DNA of 53,365 bases from Candidatus Brocadiia bacterium (GCA_030605345.1 JAUWIN010000005.1:1-53365); one strand, 5' to 3'. Shown: positions 1-8,739, numbered from the stretch's first letter. The notes: a model not told the origin generated them from the letters alone. Numbers and translations are program-made.

Positions 1-9
1 TATAAGTAA

Positions 10-213
10 TACGCCGATTGGGCTTCGGACGGCACAAGCCCCGAACGGTTGTTTCTCTACGACGAGGTGGACCTGCTCGACGAGAGCGGAACGGCCGTGG
101 ACACCGAAGGGGTTGGTGCGTTCCGGGGCGACTTTGTGGCCTCGGTCCTTATCGGCCTCGACGCCGGCGCCAAGGCCGACCTCACCCAGTGCGCGTTTGA
201 CGAAGACCTCTAA
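10..213 (+). CDS. C-terminal fragment, possible phage head decoration (gpD-like) protein
   Basis: Open frame of about 67 residues ending in TAA just before the capsid gene, with no credible start and an in-frame TAA at 7-9, so the N terminus lies beyond the window edge or the first bases are assembly noise. The tail (YDEVDLLDES, then FRGDFVASVLIGLDAGAKA) resembles the end of lambda gpD-type decoration proteins, which sit directly upstream of the gpE-type capsid gene in lambda-like modules. That position is the main argument; the sequence match is weak. It could also be another small virion protein. Confidence 0.4.
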   Translation, partial: YADWASDGTSPERLFLYDEVDLLDESGTAVDTEGVGAFRGDFVASVLIGLDAGAKADLTQCAFDEDL

Positions 214-261
214 GCGGGAAACGCCCGACGCGATCCGAAATGAACTGAAAGGAGAAAGAAC

Positions 262-1260
262 ATGCCTAGCTTTGGCGAACTCGACGTCCTGAACTATCAG
301 GTAATGACAAAAACGGTCGGCGAATTTCAGCACCCGAACCTGCTGCTTACTTCGAGGTTCCCTGACGAAGTCATCGACGGCATCCGGGCGCGCTGGGACG
401 TGCTCAAGCCGTCGCGGCAGAAGGCCGGGTTCCGCGTGCCTAACCAGGCCGCGTCGAAACTGGACATCATGAGCATCGACACGAAGTCCGCCACCTGCCT
501 GCTGATGAACCTGGAGAAGGCGCTCGACGAGGGCGCGCTCGGCTGGCTGCGTGAGCCGGGCACCGCCGAGCAGAACAACGCCCGCGCCGTCATCACCCGT
601 GAACAGGCCGACCTGGAGGCCCGCATCGCATACACCGTCGAGTGGGCCGTCTCCCAGGCGCTCAGCGGAACGCTCACCTGCACCATCGGCGGGGTAAGCC
701 GCAGCATCGACTACGAGATCGACTCCTCGCACAAGCCGACCGCCGCGTCCAGTTGGGCGACCTCGTCAACCGACATCCCCGACGACGTGGCCGCGTGGGC
801 CGGACTGGTCGAGGAGGACAGCGGCTATGCCGCGGCAGACGCCTACGTCAACCGCAACACCATGGCCTACGTTATCAAGAACACCAAGGTGCAGAACCTG
901 TTGGGCCAGGGGACGGTCCGCGAGCAGGTCGCAGAGTCCGGCCACATCACCCATTTTATGGGACTCGACTGGCACGTGTATAACGGCGGTTACATCGACG
1001 TAAACGGCGACTTCCAGCGGTTCATCCCCGACGACAAGGTCCTCATCCTGCCGCGGGAAAATGTCTTCGGACGGCTGCAACTGGGCAGCCAGATGATCCC
1101 CCAAGTCAACGGCGCCAACGACCTGGTGAAGGTCTATGGCACGTTCAGTTACGTCGTCGTCCAGACCAACCCACCGGGCGTGAACCTGTACGTGGGCAAA
1201 AACTTCCTCCCCGTGCTGGTCCTGCCCGACGCGGTGGTGTATGCGGATGTCACCCCATGA
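262..1260 (+). CDS. Phage major capsid protein, lambda gpE-like family
   Basis: A 332-residue protein with the layout of the gpE (HK97-fold) major capsid family. It has an N-terminal segment around residues 10-35 leading into a long helical region, a mid-protein NR.TMAYVIKNT segment (about 195-210), and a C-terminal beta-rich P-domain/A-domain stretch ending in a TNPPGVNLYVGKN-type motif near residues 302-315. It would assemble the icosahedral shell. Start is ATG with an AAAGGAGAAAG ribosome site just upstream. The preceding fragment fits a decoration protein, and all following genes to about 8.7 kb run in the same direction. The family call rests on overall pattern rather than alignment. Confidence 0.8.
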   Translation: MPSFGELDVLNYQVMTKTVGEFQHPNLLLTSRFPDEVIDGIRARWDVLKPSRQKAGFRVPNQAASKLDIMSIDTKSATCLLMNLEKALDEGALGWLREPGTAEQNNARAVITREQADLEARIAYTVEWAVSQALSGTLTCTIGGVSRSIDYEIDSSHKPTAASSWATSSTDIPDDVAAWAGLVEEDSGYAAADAYVNRNTMAYVIKNTKVQNLLGQGTVREQVAESGHITHFMGLDWHVYNGGYIDVNGDFQRFIPDDKVLILPRENVFGRLQLGSQMIPQVNGANDLVKVYGTFSYVVVQTNPPGVNLYVGKNFLPVLVLPDAVVYADVTP

Positions 1261-1318
1261 CGAAAGTAAAGGAGTTCATTCCGATCCCCTTGTTCGTGTT
1301 TCGGTCGGAGGTTCACCA

Positions 1319-2410
1319 ATGCGGGTCCTGGTGCACAGACGAAACGGCGGGTTGGGCGACGTGGTCTGCATGCTGCCGGCCGTGGACGCCCTCGCCGCCA
1401 GGTATCCACAGGCGGAGGTGGACATGGCCCTGCCGGCCGAATACGCGGGTCTGATTCGCACGCGGTTCGGCGCCGCCGGAAACCGCCGCCGCAGGGTGCG
1501 CGTAATCGGGTGCGGCTATCGCAAGTTTCGCCCCCGCTGGCGCCGGATTCTGGAAGCCCGTTACGACCTCACGTTCGACCTCTCGGGGCCTGACGGGGCG
1601 CCGGGCCGGGTGGAGCAGAACCGGATAGATTACTTCGCCGACGTCTGCGGGGTCAGTGCCGCCGGTGCAGGCGGCTCTGCGCCGGTGCTGAGTTACCGTG
1701 TCCCGGACGCGGACCGCGAATGGTGCCGCGTGTGGCTGGAGGCGCACAGATTGGCGCCCGGCCAGCATCCTCTTGTCTGCCTGCATCTCAAGTCGGCTCG
1801 TGCGGAAAAGGATTGGCCTCTTCGCTGTTTTCGCGAACTCGCGCGGCATCTGATCGAGCGGGGCGTGGGTGTTATCAGTCTGGAGAAATCGCTGCGGCTC
1901 GGAGTACCGGGGGCGGCGGACGCGGTCGGGCTGAGCCTGCGACACGTCGCGGCGCTCGTCGCCGCGTCGAACGTCCTGGCTGGCCCGGACAGCGGCCCCA
2001 TGCACCTCGCCGCAGCGGTCGGGACGCCCTGCCTGGCACTGTTCGGCCCCACAGACCCCGGCATAGTTCTGAAGCACTACCGCGCCACACACCGCTGGGT
2101 CCGTCACCCTGAAGGAATTCATCCTGAAGGAATGGGGGCAATAACCGTGGAGCGGGTGCTGGCAGGGACCGAGGCGCTGCTGCGGCCGGAGCGCCGGCCA
2201 GCGGCCGCTGCGGAGCTGGAACGTGACTACGAGAACTATTCGAAGGCCGCGGTGGACTACTCCGACAAGTTCAGGAGCGCGGACGCGCTATTACGTGCGC
2301 TCGACCGGCTTGCGCGAGGCGCGGCCCGTTCCGCCTCTGGCGGACCAAAGGCGGGCCGGGTCGAACGACTGGTGGTGGACGACGAGCGCACCGCGAGAGC
2401 GGCCGCATAG
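1319..2410 (+). CDS. GT9 (heptosyltransferase-like) glycosyltransferase inside prophage
   Basis: 363-residue ADP-heptose:LPS heptosyltransferase-type (GT9, GT-B fold) protein. The N-terminal half opens with GGLGDVVCMLPAVDAL (after MRVLVHRRN), the acceptor-side motif of the family. The C-terminal half carries GPDSGPMHLAAAVGTPCLAL followed by FGPTDP, the nucleotide-sugar side motif. The ATG at 1319 is chosen over an upstream GTG because GGAGG lies at 1307-1311 with a 7-base spacer; the alternative would overlap the capsid gene. Substrate cannot be told. After about residue 310 the sequence becomes Ala/Arg-rich and low in similarity to the family. It sits between the capsid and tail genes, an unusual place for a sugar transferase, and probably modifies either virion or host surface glycans. 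Confidence 0.85.
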   Translation: MRVLVHRRNGGLGDVVCMLPAVDALAARYPQAEVDMALPAEYAGLIRTRFGAAGNRRRRVRVIGCGYRKFRPRWRRILEARYDLTFDLSGPDGAPGRVEQNRIDYFADVCGVSAAGAGGSAPVLSYRVPDADREWCRVWLEAHRLAPGQHPLVCLHLKSARAEKDWPLRCFRELARHLIERGVGVISLEKSLRLGVPGAADAVGLSLRHVAALVAASNVLAGPDSGPMHLAAAVGTPCLALFGPTDPGIVLKHYRATHRWVRHPEGIHPEGMGAITVERVLAGTEALLRPERRPAAAAELERDYENYSKAAVDYSDKFRSADALLRALDRLARGAARSASGGPKAGRVERLVVDDERTARAAA

Positions 2411-2426
2411 CACAAGGAGAAACACG

Positions 2427-2714
2427 ATGAGCGGAGGCGAAATTGTTGCAGTCATCAGCGGGGCGCTCAACATCCTCGCGGCCGTTGCGGGCCTGTTCGG
2501 CTGGAAGCACCATAAGAAAATCAAGCAGGCTGCCCGACAGGTCGAGCGTACTGGCGAAGCCATTATCCAGGGTGTCGAAGCCTGTGAGGAAGTAATGGGA
2601 ACCGAACAGGCCAAGCAGGTCAAGCGCTCGGTACAGGCCGTGGCTGAGGCTGCGGGAACCGAGGGCTTCCTGCACGGATGGCTGGTCAAGTTGGGATTGG
2701 CGAAAGCAAAATGA
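2427..2714 (+). CDS. Small phage membrane protein, possible holin
   Basis: 95 residues: one hydrophobic segment (about residues 6-23, IVAVISGALNILAAVAGLFG), then a basic stretch (WKHHKKIKQ) and an amphipathic helical tail with Glu/Lys/Ala periodicity (EAIIQGVEACEEVMG). Single N-terminal TM plus charged helical tail is the architecture of LL-H-type holins, but other small phage membrane proteins look alike. ATG preceded by AAGGAGAAAC. The stop overlaps the start of the next gene (ATGA), so translation is likely coupled. Confidence 0.6.
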   Translation: MSGGEIVAVISGALNILAAVAGLFGWKHHKKIKQAARQVERTGEAIIQGVEACEEVMGTEQAKQVKRSVQAVAEAAGTEGFLHGWLVKLGLAKAK

Positions 2715-2950
2715 AGCTGCTACTGAGGCTGCGCGACGAGCACGGCAGGTATCTCCGGCCGTCTTGGCTGCCGACTTGGATTGAGGTCGCTGGATGTGTG
2801 CTCGTCGCCGCAGGCATCCGTATCGAACACGCATACGGTGCGCCCGTCGGCTATCTGCTCATCAGTGAGGGTTCGCTAGCTCTGATAGTTGGTGGTCTCT
2901 GGTATGCGAAGTTGAGCAGGCGCGCTAGGAGGGCTAAACATGGCAGTTAG
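2711..2950 (+). CDS. Small two-TM phage protein
   Basis: 79 residues starting at the ATG of an ATGA overlap with the upstream gene. Two hydrophobic segments are visible (about residues 20-37, IEVAGCVLVAAGIRI, and 44-64, GYLLISEGSLALIVGG), followed by an Arg/Lys-rich tail (KLSRRARRAKHG). Next to another small membrane protein in a phage structural operon, it could be part of a lysis pair (holin/antiholin) or a membrane-anchored accessory protein; no catalytic motif is visible. Confidence 0.55.
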   Translation: MKLLLRLRDEHGRYLRPSWLPTWIEVAGCVLVAAGIRIEHAYGAPVGYLLISEGSLALIVGGLWYAKLSRRARRAKHGS

Positions 2951-3092
2951 ATATGGCGCGAAACGTGGTGCTGGCCGAGGCAGAGGACAGCCAGGCGGCG
3001 GACGCGCGAACCGCAATACAGAGCCATGTCCCTCAGGCGGCCCCGGAAGAGGGCGCGGAGACGGACGGGGCGGCGGGGAAAATCGCCGATGA
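2940..3092 (+). CDS. 50-aa Gly/Arg-rich phage microprotein
   Basis: A short frame embedded between two genes. ATG at 2940 overlaps the end of the previous gene and is preceded by a near-perfect ribosome site AGGAGGG (2927-2933, 6-base spacer). The stop TGA overlaps the next ATG as ATGA (3089-3092). The product is dominated by Gly and Arg in RG/RGG-like repeats (GAGRGRGQPGGG, then GGPGRGRGDGRGG) with a single Cys, so it should be disordered and strongly basic. RGG-type segments bind nucleic acid in other proteins; that is only a suggestion here. The ribosome site and double overlap are the best evidence that it is translated. Confidence 0.55.
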   Translation: MAVRYGAKRGAGRGRGQPGGGRANRNTEPCPSGGPGRGRGDGRGGGENRR

Positions 3093-3385
3093 GAAACAGA
3101 AACTTTTCGCGCCAGCCGCCAGCCATTCCGAACGTCGATGCCGCCGTCTTCGAGCGCTGTAACTTTAGCCAGCAGCAGCCCGGGACGGTGCTTGAGAACT
3201 TTGCAGGCAAGGACATCACTTTCCGCCACTGCAACCTGGTGAATGTAGCCGTTGACGACGCTTGGACGGTCGAGGACTGCAACACCGCTCAGCACGAGTT
3301 GCCGCCAGAACCAACAGAAGCGGAGTTGAAAGAACAGAGATTGGCGGCGCTTCGAGCCGAAATAGCCGAGCTGGAGACCTCTTGA
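3089..3385 (+). CDS. Phage protein with pentapeptide-like repeat segment
   Basis: 98 residues. The centre contains short strand-like repeats with Phe/Leu and Cys at regular spacing (AAVFERCNFSQ, then ITFRHCNLVNVAVDDAWTVED), reminiscent of pentapeptide or beta-helix coils. The tail is helical and charged (TEAELKEQRLAALRAEIAEL). Start taken at the ATG that overlaps the stop of the Gly/Arg-rich microprotein. Its neighbour downstream is a beta-helix protein, so it may be a small adaptor or cap for the same virion appendage. No specific family recognised. Confidence 0.6.
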   Translation: MRNRNFSRQPPAIPNVDAAVFERCNFSQQQPGTVLENFAGKDITFRHCNLVNVAVDDAWTVEDCNTAQHELPPEPTEAELKEQRLAALRAEIAELETS

Positions 3386-3386
3386 A

Positions 3387-4598
3387 ATGGCGACATACTA
3401 CGTTGATCTTGCCAAAGCTTACGACCATTCAGACACGGGCCTGGACCACACTGGCAATGAATGGGGCGGAGCCGTTGGTCTCCAGAGAGCGCTCGACACC
3501 GCCGCTGCCGGGGATACGGTCTATATCAAGGGCGAGGCCGACCTGCGGAAACTTCAGGTCATCACCTACGACAACTTGGCTGGCGGGACATTTTCCGCGG
3601 GGGATACTGTTACCGAGAGCGGCTCCAGCGCCTGGTCTGCGACGGTCTACGAGGATAACGGCTCGACCGAGATGACCGTCGAAGTCGTGTCTGGCAGTCC
3701 TGCAAACAATGATAGTTTTGACAACGGCTCCGGCGTCAGCGCTGACGTGAACGGAACACCTGCGAAGCCTGGCGTTGTGCAGGACACGAACACTGGCACC
3801 CCGGCCAATCGTATCGAGTTTACAGGCGTTGCCAGCGACTGGAGCACCGGACGTGGCAGTTCTTACCAAGCAACCTTGGACGCCCACAGCGAAGCAACAT
3901 ATTGCGTCGCTGCTAACGACGCTAATGCGTATTGCCTCTACGAGAACCTGACGCTGAAGAATGCTGCCAGCAATAATTGGAACTCAGGCGGCCTGGCCAG
4001 TCACGCTGTCTTTCGCTACTGCATCTCAGAAGCGGCCGGAGCGTATGGTTTCCGCGGTGGGGGCAGCCAGGTTTTTGACCATTGTATTGCACGTAACAAC
4101 GCCTCCACTGGTTTTTATGCACCAATCTTGATGCTTTTCAGTTTCTGTGAGGCCTACGGGAATGGTGGTGACGGCTTCTTTGGCATGACGGGCAATTTCG
4201 CTTATGGTTGTTTGTCCTACAACAACAGCGACAACGGCTTCGAGCTCACGACGGGAACTGCCGCCTTCAACTGCGTGGTGGATGGCAATACTGGGGACGG
4301 GATATGTATTAGGTCTGGTGGTATTGACCCCCATCTTGTTCTTGGCTGCCGTATAACGAACAACGCAACTGGTGTAAATATAGAGACTACTCGTGACTTG
4401 GCCCTGGCCGACTACAACGTGCTCTATGGGAATACTACCCCTTACAGCGGCTTCGGCATCTGGGGCGACAATAACAATACCAGCCCGGCGGACGACGGCT
4501 ACGTTGACCAGGCTAACCAGGATTACAACCTGAAGCCGACTGCGGAAATCAGCGGCGAGAAGGCTGACTCCGAAATCGACCTTGAGTGGGATAGCTGA
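3387..4598 (+). CDS. Right-handed beta-helix protein, probable tail spike
   Basis: 403 residues. Residues about 140-370 repeat a parallel beta-helix pattern with Asn/Gly turns and buried small/aromatic residues (e.g. FRYCISEAAGAYGFRGG, FDHCIARNNASTGFY, CVVDGNTGDGICIRSGG, CRITNNATGVNIET). The N terminus begins MATYYVDLAKAYDHSD followed by AAAGDTVYIKG, a common opening of pectate-lyase-fold spike proteins and polysaccharide-processing beta-helices. This suggests receptor binding or glycan cleavage on the virion, but no catalytic site can be assigned. The ATG follows the previous stop by one base; the next gene overlaps its stop (TGATG). Confidence 0.7.
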   Translation: MATYYVDLAKAYDHSDTGLDHTGNEWGGAVGLQRALDTAAAGDTVYIKGEADLRKLQVITYDNLAGGTFSAGDTVTESGSSAWSATVYEDNGSTEMTVEVVSGSPANNDSFDNGSGVSADVNGTPAKPGVVQDTNTGTPANRIEFTGVASDWSTGRGSSYQATLDAHSEATYCVAANDANAYCLYENLTLKNAASNNWNSGGLASHAVFRYCISEAAGAYGFRGGGSQVFDHCIARNNASTGFYAPILMLFSFCEAYGNGGDGFFGMTGNFAYGCLSYNNSDNGFELTTGTAAFNCVVDGNTGDGICIRSGGIDPHLVLGCRITNNATGVNIETTRDLALADYNVLYGNTTPYSGFGIWGDNNNTSPADDGYVDQANQDYNLKPTAEISGEKADSEIDLEWDS

Positions 4599-4780
4599 TG
4601 GCAACGAACAAGTTCTGGATTAGTGCTGGACTGGCGCCGGACAGAAGCTGGCACGCCAAGATGCACAATACGTTTCACGAAGCGGCGGGCCCTCAGCCGC
4701 ACCGGAAGATGGGAAAACCTGCTGGCCTAATCAGTAACCTGGCGGCACGCTGCCAGCCCTCTTTCGCACTAGCGAGGTAA
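4598..4780 (+). CDS. Short hypothetical phage protein
   Basis: 60 residues starting at an ATG overlapping the stop of the beta-helix gene (TGATG), followed four bases later by the next gene. The sequence (MATNKFWISAGLAPDRSWH...) begins like some phage structural proteins but has no recognisable domain. It might be the front part of a longer gene broken by a frameshift. Tight packing supports translation; composition does not argue strongly either way. Confidence 0.4.
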   Translation: MATNKFWISAGLAPDRSWHAKMHNTFHEAAGPQPHRKMGKPAGLISNLAARCQPSFALAR

Positions 4781-4784
4781 CACA

Positions 4785-5270
4785 ATGCTCGAACAGGCAA
4801 ACGTCGAGGTAATCTGGTATGCCCACTTCACCGCGGGCGGCGAGGGCAAAACTGGGCTGTCGCCCACTATCACCATTTACAAAGACGACGCCGGCACGCC
4901 CGAAGTGAGTGCCCAGGCAATGACGGAGCTGGCTGACGGGTTCTACTACTACAAGCAGACCCCAGCTGCCGAAGGGTTCCGGATAGCCGTGGCGAAGACC
5001 ACCGATACCAGCGTTGACCAGAAGCACCTGCCCGCCATTCTGGGCGTAGGCAAAGCTGGCGTGGAACATCTCGACGCAGACATTTCGTCACGGAGCAGTC
5101 ACGGCGAGCCCGACCTGTCGAACCTCGATGCAACCGTCTCCTCGCGCGCCCAGGAATCCACACTGAGCGACATCAAGGGCGGCGGCTGGTCAGGCTCGTC
5201 CGATACATTGGAAAAAATCCGCGAAGCAGTCGCAAACATTCCCGCTCAACGCCAGACACAGGAGATATGA
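4785..5270 (+). CDS. Phage structural protein with SSR-type spacer repeats
   Basis: 161 residues. An N-terminal beta-sandwich-like part (residues 1-85; VEVIWYAHFTAGGEG, TITIYKDD, DGFYYYKQTP) is followed by short repeats of the form LDADISSRSS, LDATVSSRA and TLSDIKGGGW, then a helical end (SDTLEKIREAV). Such LD..VSSR repeats recur in phage tail-fibre, baseplate and neck proteins of many environmental phages. The ribosome site is a modest AGCGAGG. The stop overlaps the next start as ATGA. Exact place in the virion is unknown. Confidence 0.6.
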   Translation: MLEQANVEVIWYAHFTAGGEGKTGLSPTITIYKDDAGTPEVSAQAMTELADGFYYYKQTPAAEGFRIAVAKTTDTSVDQKHLPAILGVGKAGVEHLDADISSRSSHGEPDLSNLDATVSSRAQESTLSDIKGGGWSGSSDTLEKIREAVANIPAQRQTQEI

Positions 5271-6037
5271 GAATGGCACTTCCGCGCGGCAGAGCAGAAA
5301 ACGGCTCCGACGTCCATCTCGGAATCCTCTTCCGCTGGGACGGGGCGCCGACCGACCCATACCAGGTCAGGCAGGTAGAACTCATCGGCACCGACACCGA
5401 AACCGTCCTCCAGACAATTGATTCAATCGACCACGAGGACGGCAGCGGAGAGTACTACGTCACCGCGTCTGGCTCCCAACTTGACCCCGCCGGTAGATAC
5501 CTCGACCGGTGGTACTACACCTGGGTCGAGGGTGAGGGCGAACAAACCGCCACTCAGGATTTCTACGTCCAGGAAACTGCCGCCCTCGAGCACTACGGCA
5601 CCGACATCCATGTCGGCGTGGGGTACCTGAAGGGATTGCCGCCGCTGGCGGCAACCGCCCAGGAGGGCATAACTCAGGCCGACCTCGACGTGGCGATGAA
5701 TGACGCCGACACAATGATCGAACACATCTTCGGCTCACGCTATGACATCGCCGGCTGGAAGGTCTCCCCGCCGCCCTTAGTCAGCATGCTCTGGCAGATG
5801 CTCGCCTCCGCCAAGACAATCGAGTTCAAAGACCTCCGACTCGGACTGCCGGGAGAAGATTACGAATCCGCCGCACGCCGCTTGCTCCGCTCCGCACGCG
5901 AACTCATCGACAAGGTGCTGCACGGCTGGCCGGAGCGGCTGCACCTGCGCCAAGTGGATGGAAGCATCATCTGCCCGCGAAAAAATCGCGGTGCCACGGT
6001 GCCCCGTGCCGCCGACGCCGCCTCGGACCTGTTCTGA
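5267..6037 (+). CDS. Phage structural protein, possible head-tail connector
   Basis: 256 residues starting in an ATGA overlap (a second ATG at 5273 is possible). Residues 1-115 are beta-rich and resemble the N-terminal part of the preceding gene (a DVHLGILFRWDGAPTDPYQV opening, then SGEYYVTASGSQLDPAGRY), suggesting domain duplication. The remaining half is helical (ITQADLDVAMNDADTMIEHIFGS, YESAARRLLRSARELID), as in gp6/DUF1320-like connector and head-completion proteins. I infer a role at the head-tail joint or tail tube; similarity is by fold pattern only. Confidence 0.5.
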   Translation: MRMALPRGRAENGSDVHLGILFRWDGAPTDPYQVRQVELIGTDTETVLQTIDSIDHEDGSGEYYVTASGSQLDPAGRYLDRWYYTWVEGEGEQTATQDFYVQETAALEHYGTDIHVGVGYLKGLPPLAATAQEGITQADLDVAMNDADTMIEHIFGSRYDIAGWKVSPPPLVSMLWQMLASAKTIEFKDLRLGLPGEDYESAARRLLRSARELIDKVLHGWPERLHLRQVDGSIICPRKNRGATVPRAADAASDLF

Positions 6038-6084
6038 CAAATCAAACGCAGCCCACAACTGCTGCGGGTGGAGACCGGAACGCT

Positions 6085-6483
6085 ATGAGTGATGTCATAG
6101 AATTTGATGGTGTGCAGATTGGTGACCGCGGCCGGCTGCTGGTCCCGCAGGTCGAGTCGCTGGGCAGGAACACAGAGCCGATGCTGTGGTCAACGTTCGC
6201 CGAACTCGAGGACGCCTCCCGCAACTGGATATACAGAATCCGCGCCGTCGTGGTGGTCGTGCGCAACGCGGACTGGAAACTGATGCAATACGTCGGCTCG
6301 CTGCGCGCGTCGCTGAGCGGAACAAAGGCGGACCTGGTGGGGAAGACCGGCTCGGTCGCGCGGATCACCTGGCCTGACGCCCGGCGCGACGCCATCCGGC
6401 CGTCGCTGCCCGAGGACCGCCGTCGCGCCGGATTCGACGCCAACCTGGTGCTGGACTTCACCTCCGCTTCCGACCCGTCCTGA
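6085..6483 (+). CDS. Hypothetical phage structural protein
   Basis: 132 residues, mixed alpha/beta, with a VQIGDRGRLLVPQVESLGR segment and a hydrophobic strand IYRIRAVVVVVRNADWKL. No known family recognised. Weak GGAG-type ribosome site before the ATG. Position between a connector-like gene and the large tail/baseplate gene suggests a tail-completion or minor tail protein. Confidence 0.55.
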   Translation: MSDVIEFDGVQIGDRGRLLVPQVESLGRNTEPMLWSTFAELEDASRNWIYRIRAVVVVVRNADWKLMQYVGSLRASLSGTKADLVGKTGSVARITWPDARRDAIRPSLPEDRRRAGFDANLVLDFTSASDPS

Positions 6484-6519
6484 CCACCGTCCACCCTTCT
6501 GCCTGTGGGAGGCGAGAAA

Positions 6520-8739
6520 ATGGCCTATACCCTCTGCATAAACGGCGTCGAGCAGGACCTGGCCGAGAACAAGATATCCCTGCGCTCGGTGGAGGTGTCG
6601 TGGGCAGGCCCGCACACTTTCGGCTTCGTCGAAAGCACCCTGCACTGCCAAGCCAGTTATTCGGTCGAGGACACCGTCACGTTTGCGGCCGCGGGCGCGG
6701 TGCGTTTCCGAGGTCGCATCAAGCGCGTCGAACTGGAAGGCGTCCCCAACGCCGAGCGAGTGGTCTATGTGTGCATGGGCCTGCGCGAACTGACCAAGGA
6801 TGTTTGGCTGCACGACCCCGCCCACGGGTATCCCCGCCTTGTGTTCAATGCTCCGGCGGACGACGAGGATTACGACCCCGCCAAGTCCGGTAAGACGGTC
6901 GGCGAGATTGTCGCATGGCTGTTCGACCACCACGCAGATGAACTCCGGGCCGCCGGAGTGATCGACGATGCTCCGGCTACCGGATATGTGTCCGACGAGT
7001 TGGACGAACTCGACGTAGTGCCGCCGAAACTGGTCTTCGAGTCGGAGCATTTCGACGCCGCACTTTGCGAATTGATGGACCTGCAGCACGGCCATCGACT
7101 CATCGCCGAGCCGGACACCAGGACGTTCCACTTCAGAAGGGTCGCTGAGCTGCCCGCAAAGACGCTCACCTACAACTCGCCCGACAAGCCCCTGTCCGCA
7201 GTGCTCAGACCCTCCACCCAGAATCGCGCGACCGCAGTCGAAATCTGCGGCCCGATGAGACCGATCAACGAAACCGCCACCCTCTCCGGCGGCGGGTTGG
7301 ACAAGTTTTGGAACCCGGGCCACGAGGCCGGCTGGACCTGGGCGAAGTGCTTTGACCCGGACAACGCCGATACATACGGCCGGGTCTTCCGCCGGTTCCA
7401 GATTGCGGACTCCGGCAAGCGCCACATCGCCCGCAGCTTGGTGGAGCCGGACGCGCTGGGCGCCTACTCAGCGGCGCGCTGCCCGCAGGTCTATCGCAAA
7501 ACCACCGGCGGAGAGTGGGCACGGGTGCCGGCGATGTTCGATTTTCGGGACGGCGTTATCCTCCTTGCCCAGCCCGCCACCGTAGGCGACGAATATAAGG
7601 AAGGCGCCGCCGACTGCGCCGACGACATCTGCCTGATATATTCCTACCTCGACGACCCGCTCTCGGCCAGGTCACCAGCCGCCGGATACCAGGGCACGGC
7701 CTATACGGAGCCACAGAACCCCGTCGAGGTGGTCCGGCGGTTCTACGACGAACACTTCGTCCTGCCGGACCAGACTTCGGCCTACGAAAACGCCGCCGCC
7801 CAACTCTTGACGGCCTACGAGGACATCGTGTATGCCGGCACGGTGCGGCTGGCAAAGCTCGACTGGTCGCTGACCGGTCTGGGCCACCGGCTCAATTTCA
7901 CCGGCCAGGACGACGACGGCGAGCCGGTCGAGACCGGGTTCGAATCGCTCGGTGCGATGATGCTGTCCGTAAGCTGTGACCTGGCGCGGCAGCACACCGA
8001 GATTGTCCTTTCAACTGACCCCTCGGAGTTCGGAGAAATTACCCCAGCCCTCGCCTCGCGGCTGCGAGAACTTGAGACCCAGGCCCGCCGCGCACAGCGA
8101 TACAGAGCGCTGCAAGGGTCCACACACGGCTCCACACCCCGCGCCGGCAACGACGGCGAGGCAGGCGCCGACGTGAACTCGCGCGGCGTTTACAGCTTGC
8201 GGCGGCACCAGGACAGCGAGGACGCCCGCATCGCCGGGCACGTGGAACTGGAGGCCGGCGACGGCATCAGCATCGCCCGACAGGCCGACGACGAACACAC
8301 CGGCTTCAAAATCTCGGCACAAACCCGCGGCCAATGGCACTGGTTCCACTACCAACTCAACAATGTTGACGCCAGCAAGACCTACGACATGCACGCACGC
8401 GGCGGCTATGTCTCTCTCGACTGGTATCCCGTGTCGGCGGGAAAACTCACACGGGTCACCGCCTACACCCCCGGCAGCCTCACCGCCGGGACCGTCACCG
8501 TCAAGCCGAGCAAGAAGACAAAAACCGGCGGAGCCGCCTGCCCCGAAGACCGCACCGACCCCGGCAGCCCGTCCGCCGTTCTAACCGCCAGCACAAACAT
8601 TGACCACGACACCACCTCGCCCGGAATTGATTTGGCCGACCAGGACGTCCTGGGGCTGCGGGTCATCACCGACGCCGACTACGCAATCGCCGGCTACTCG
8701 CTCGACGTCATCGCCGGAGCGTATTTCGAGGAAGGCTGA
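6520..8739 (+). CDS. Large phage tail/baseplate (hub-like) protein
   Basis: 739 residues. Start is ATG 6520, with GGGAGG at 6507-6512 and a 7-base spacer, rather than the GTG at 6505 which lies inside that site. The N-terminal 130 residues are beta-rich with VRFRGRIKRVELEG, the kind of wrapping segment seen in tail hub (gpD/gp27-like) proteins. The middle holds a repeated helical/beta region. The C-terminal about 150 residues (from about 590) form beta-strands ending in IDLADQDVLGLRVITDADY, like a carbohydrate-binding or receptor domain. It closes the recognisable virion gene run. Function is inferred from size, position and strand pattern. Confidence 0.6.
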   Translation: MAYTLCINGVEQDLAENKISLRSVEVSWAGPHTFGFVESTLHCQASYSVEDTVTFAAAGAVRFRGRIKRVELEGVPNAERVVYVCMGLRELTKDVWLHDPAHGYPRLVFNAPADDEDYDPAKSGKTVGEIVAWLFDHHADELRAAGVIDDAPATGYVSDELDELDVVPPKLVFESEHFDAALCELMDLQHGHRLIAEPDTRTFHFRRVAELPAKTLTYNSPDKPLSAVLRPSTQNRATAVEICGPMRPINETATLSGGGLDKFWNPGHEAGWTWAKCFDPDNADTYGRVFRRFQIADSGKRHIARSLVEPDALGAYSAARCPQVYRKTTGGEWARVPAMFDFRDGVILLAQPATVGDEYKEGAADCADDICLIYSYLDDPLSARSPAAGYQGTAYTEPQNPVEVVRRFYDEHFVLPDQTSAYENAAAQLLTAYEDIVYAGTVRLAKLDWSLTGLGHRLNFTGQDDDGEPVETGFESLGAMMLSVSCDLARQHTEIVLSTDPSEFGEITPALASRLRELETQARRAQRYRALQGSTHGSTPRAGNDGEAGADVNSRGVYSLRRHQDSEDARIAGHVELEAGDGISIARQADDEHTGFKISAQTRGQWHWFHYQLNNVDASKTYDMHARGGYVSLDWYPVSAGKLTRVTAYTPGSLTAGTVTVKPSKKTKTGGAACPEDRTDPGSPSAVLTASTNIDHDTTSPGIDLADQDVLGLRVITDADYAIAGYSLDVIAGAYFEEG

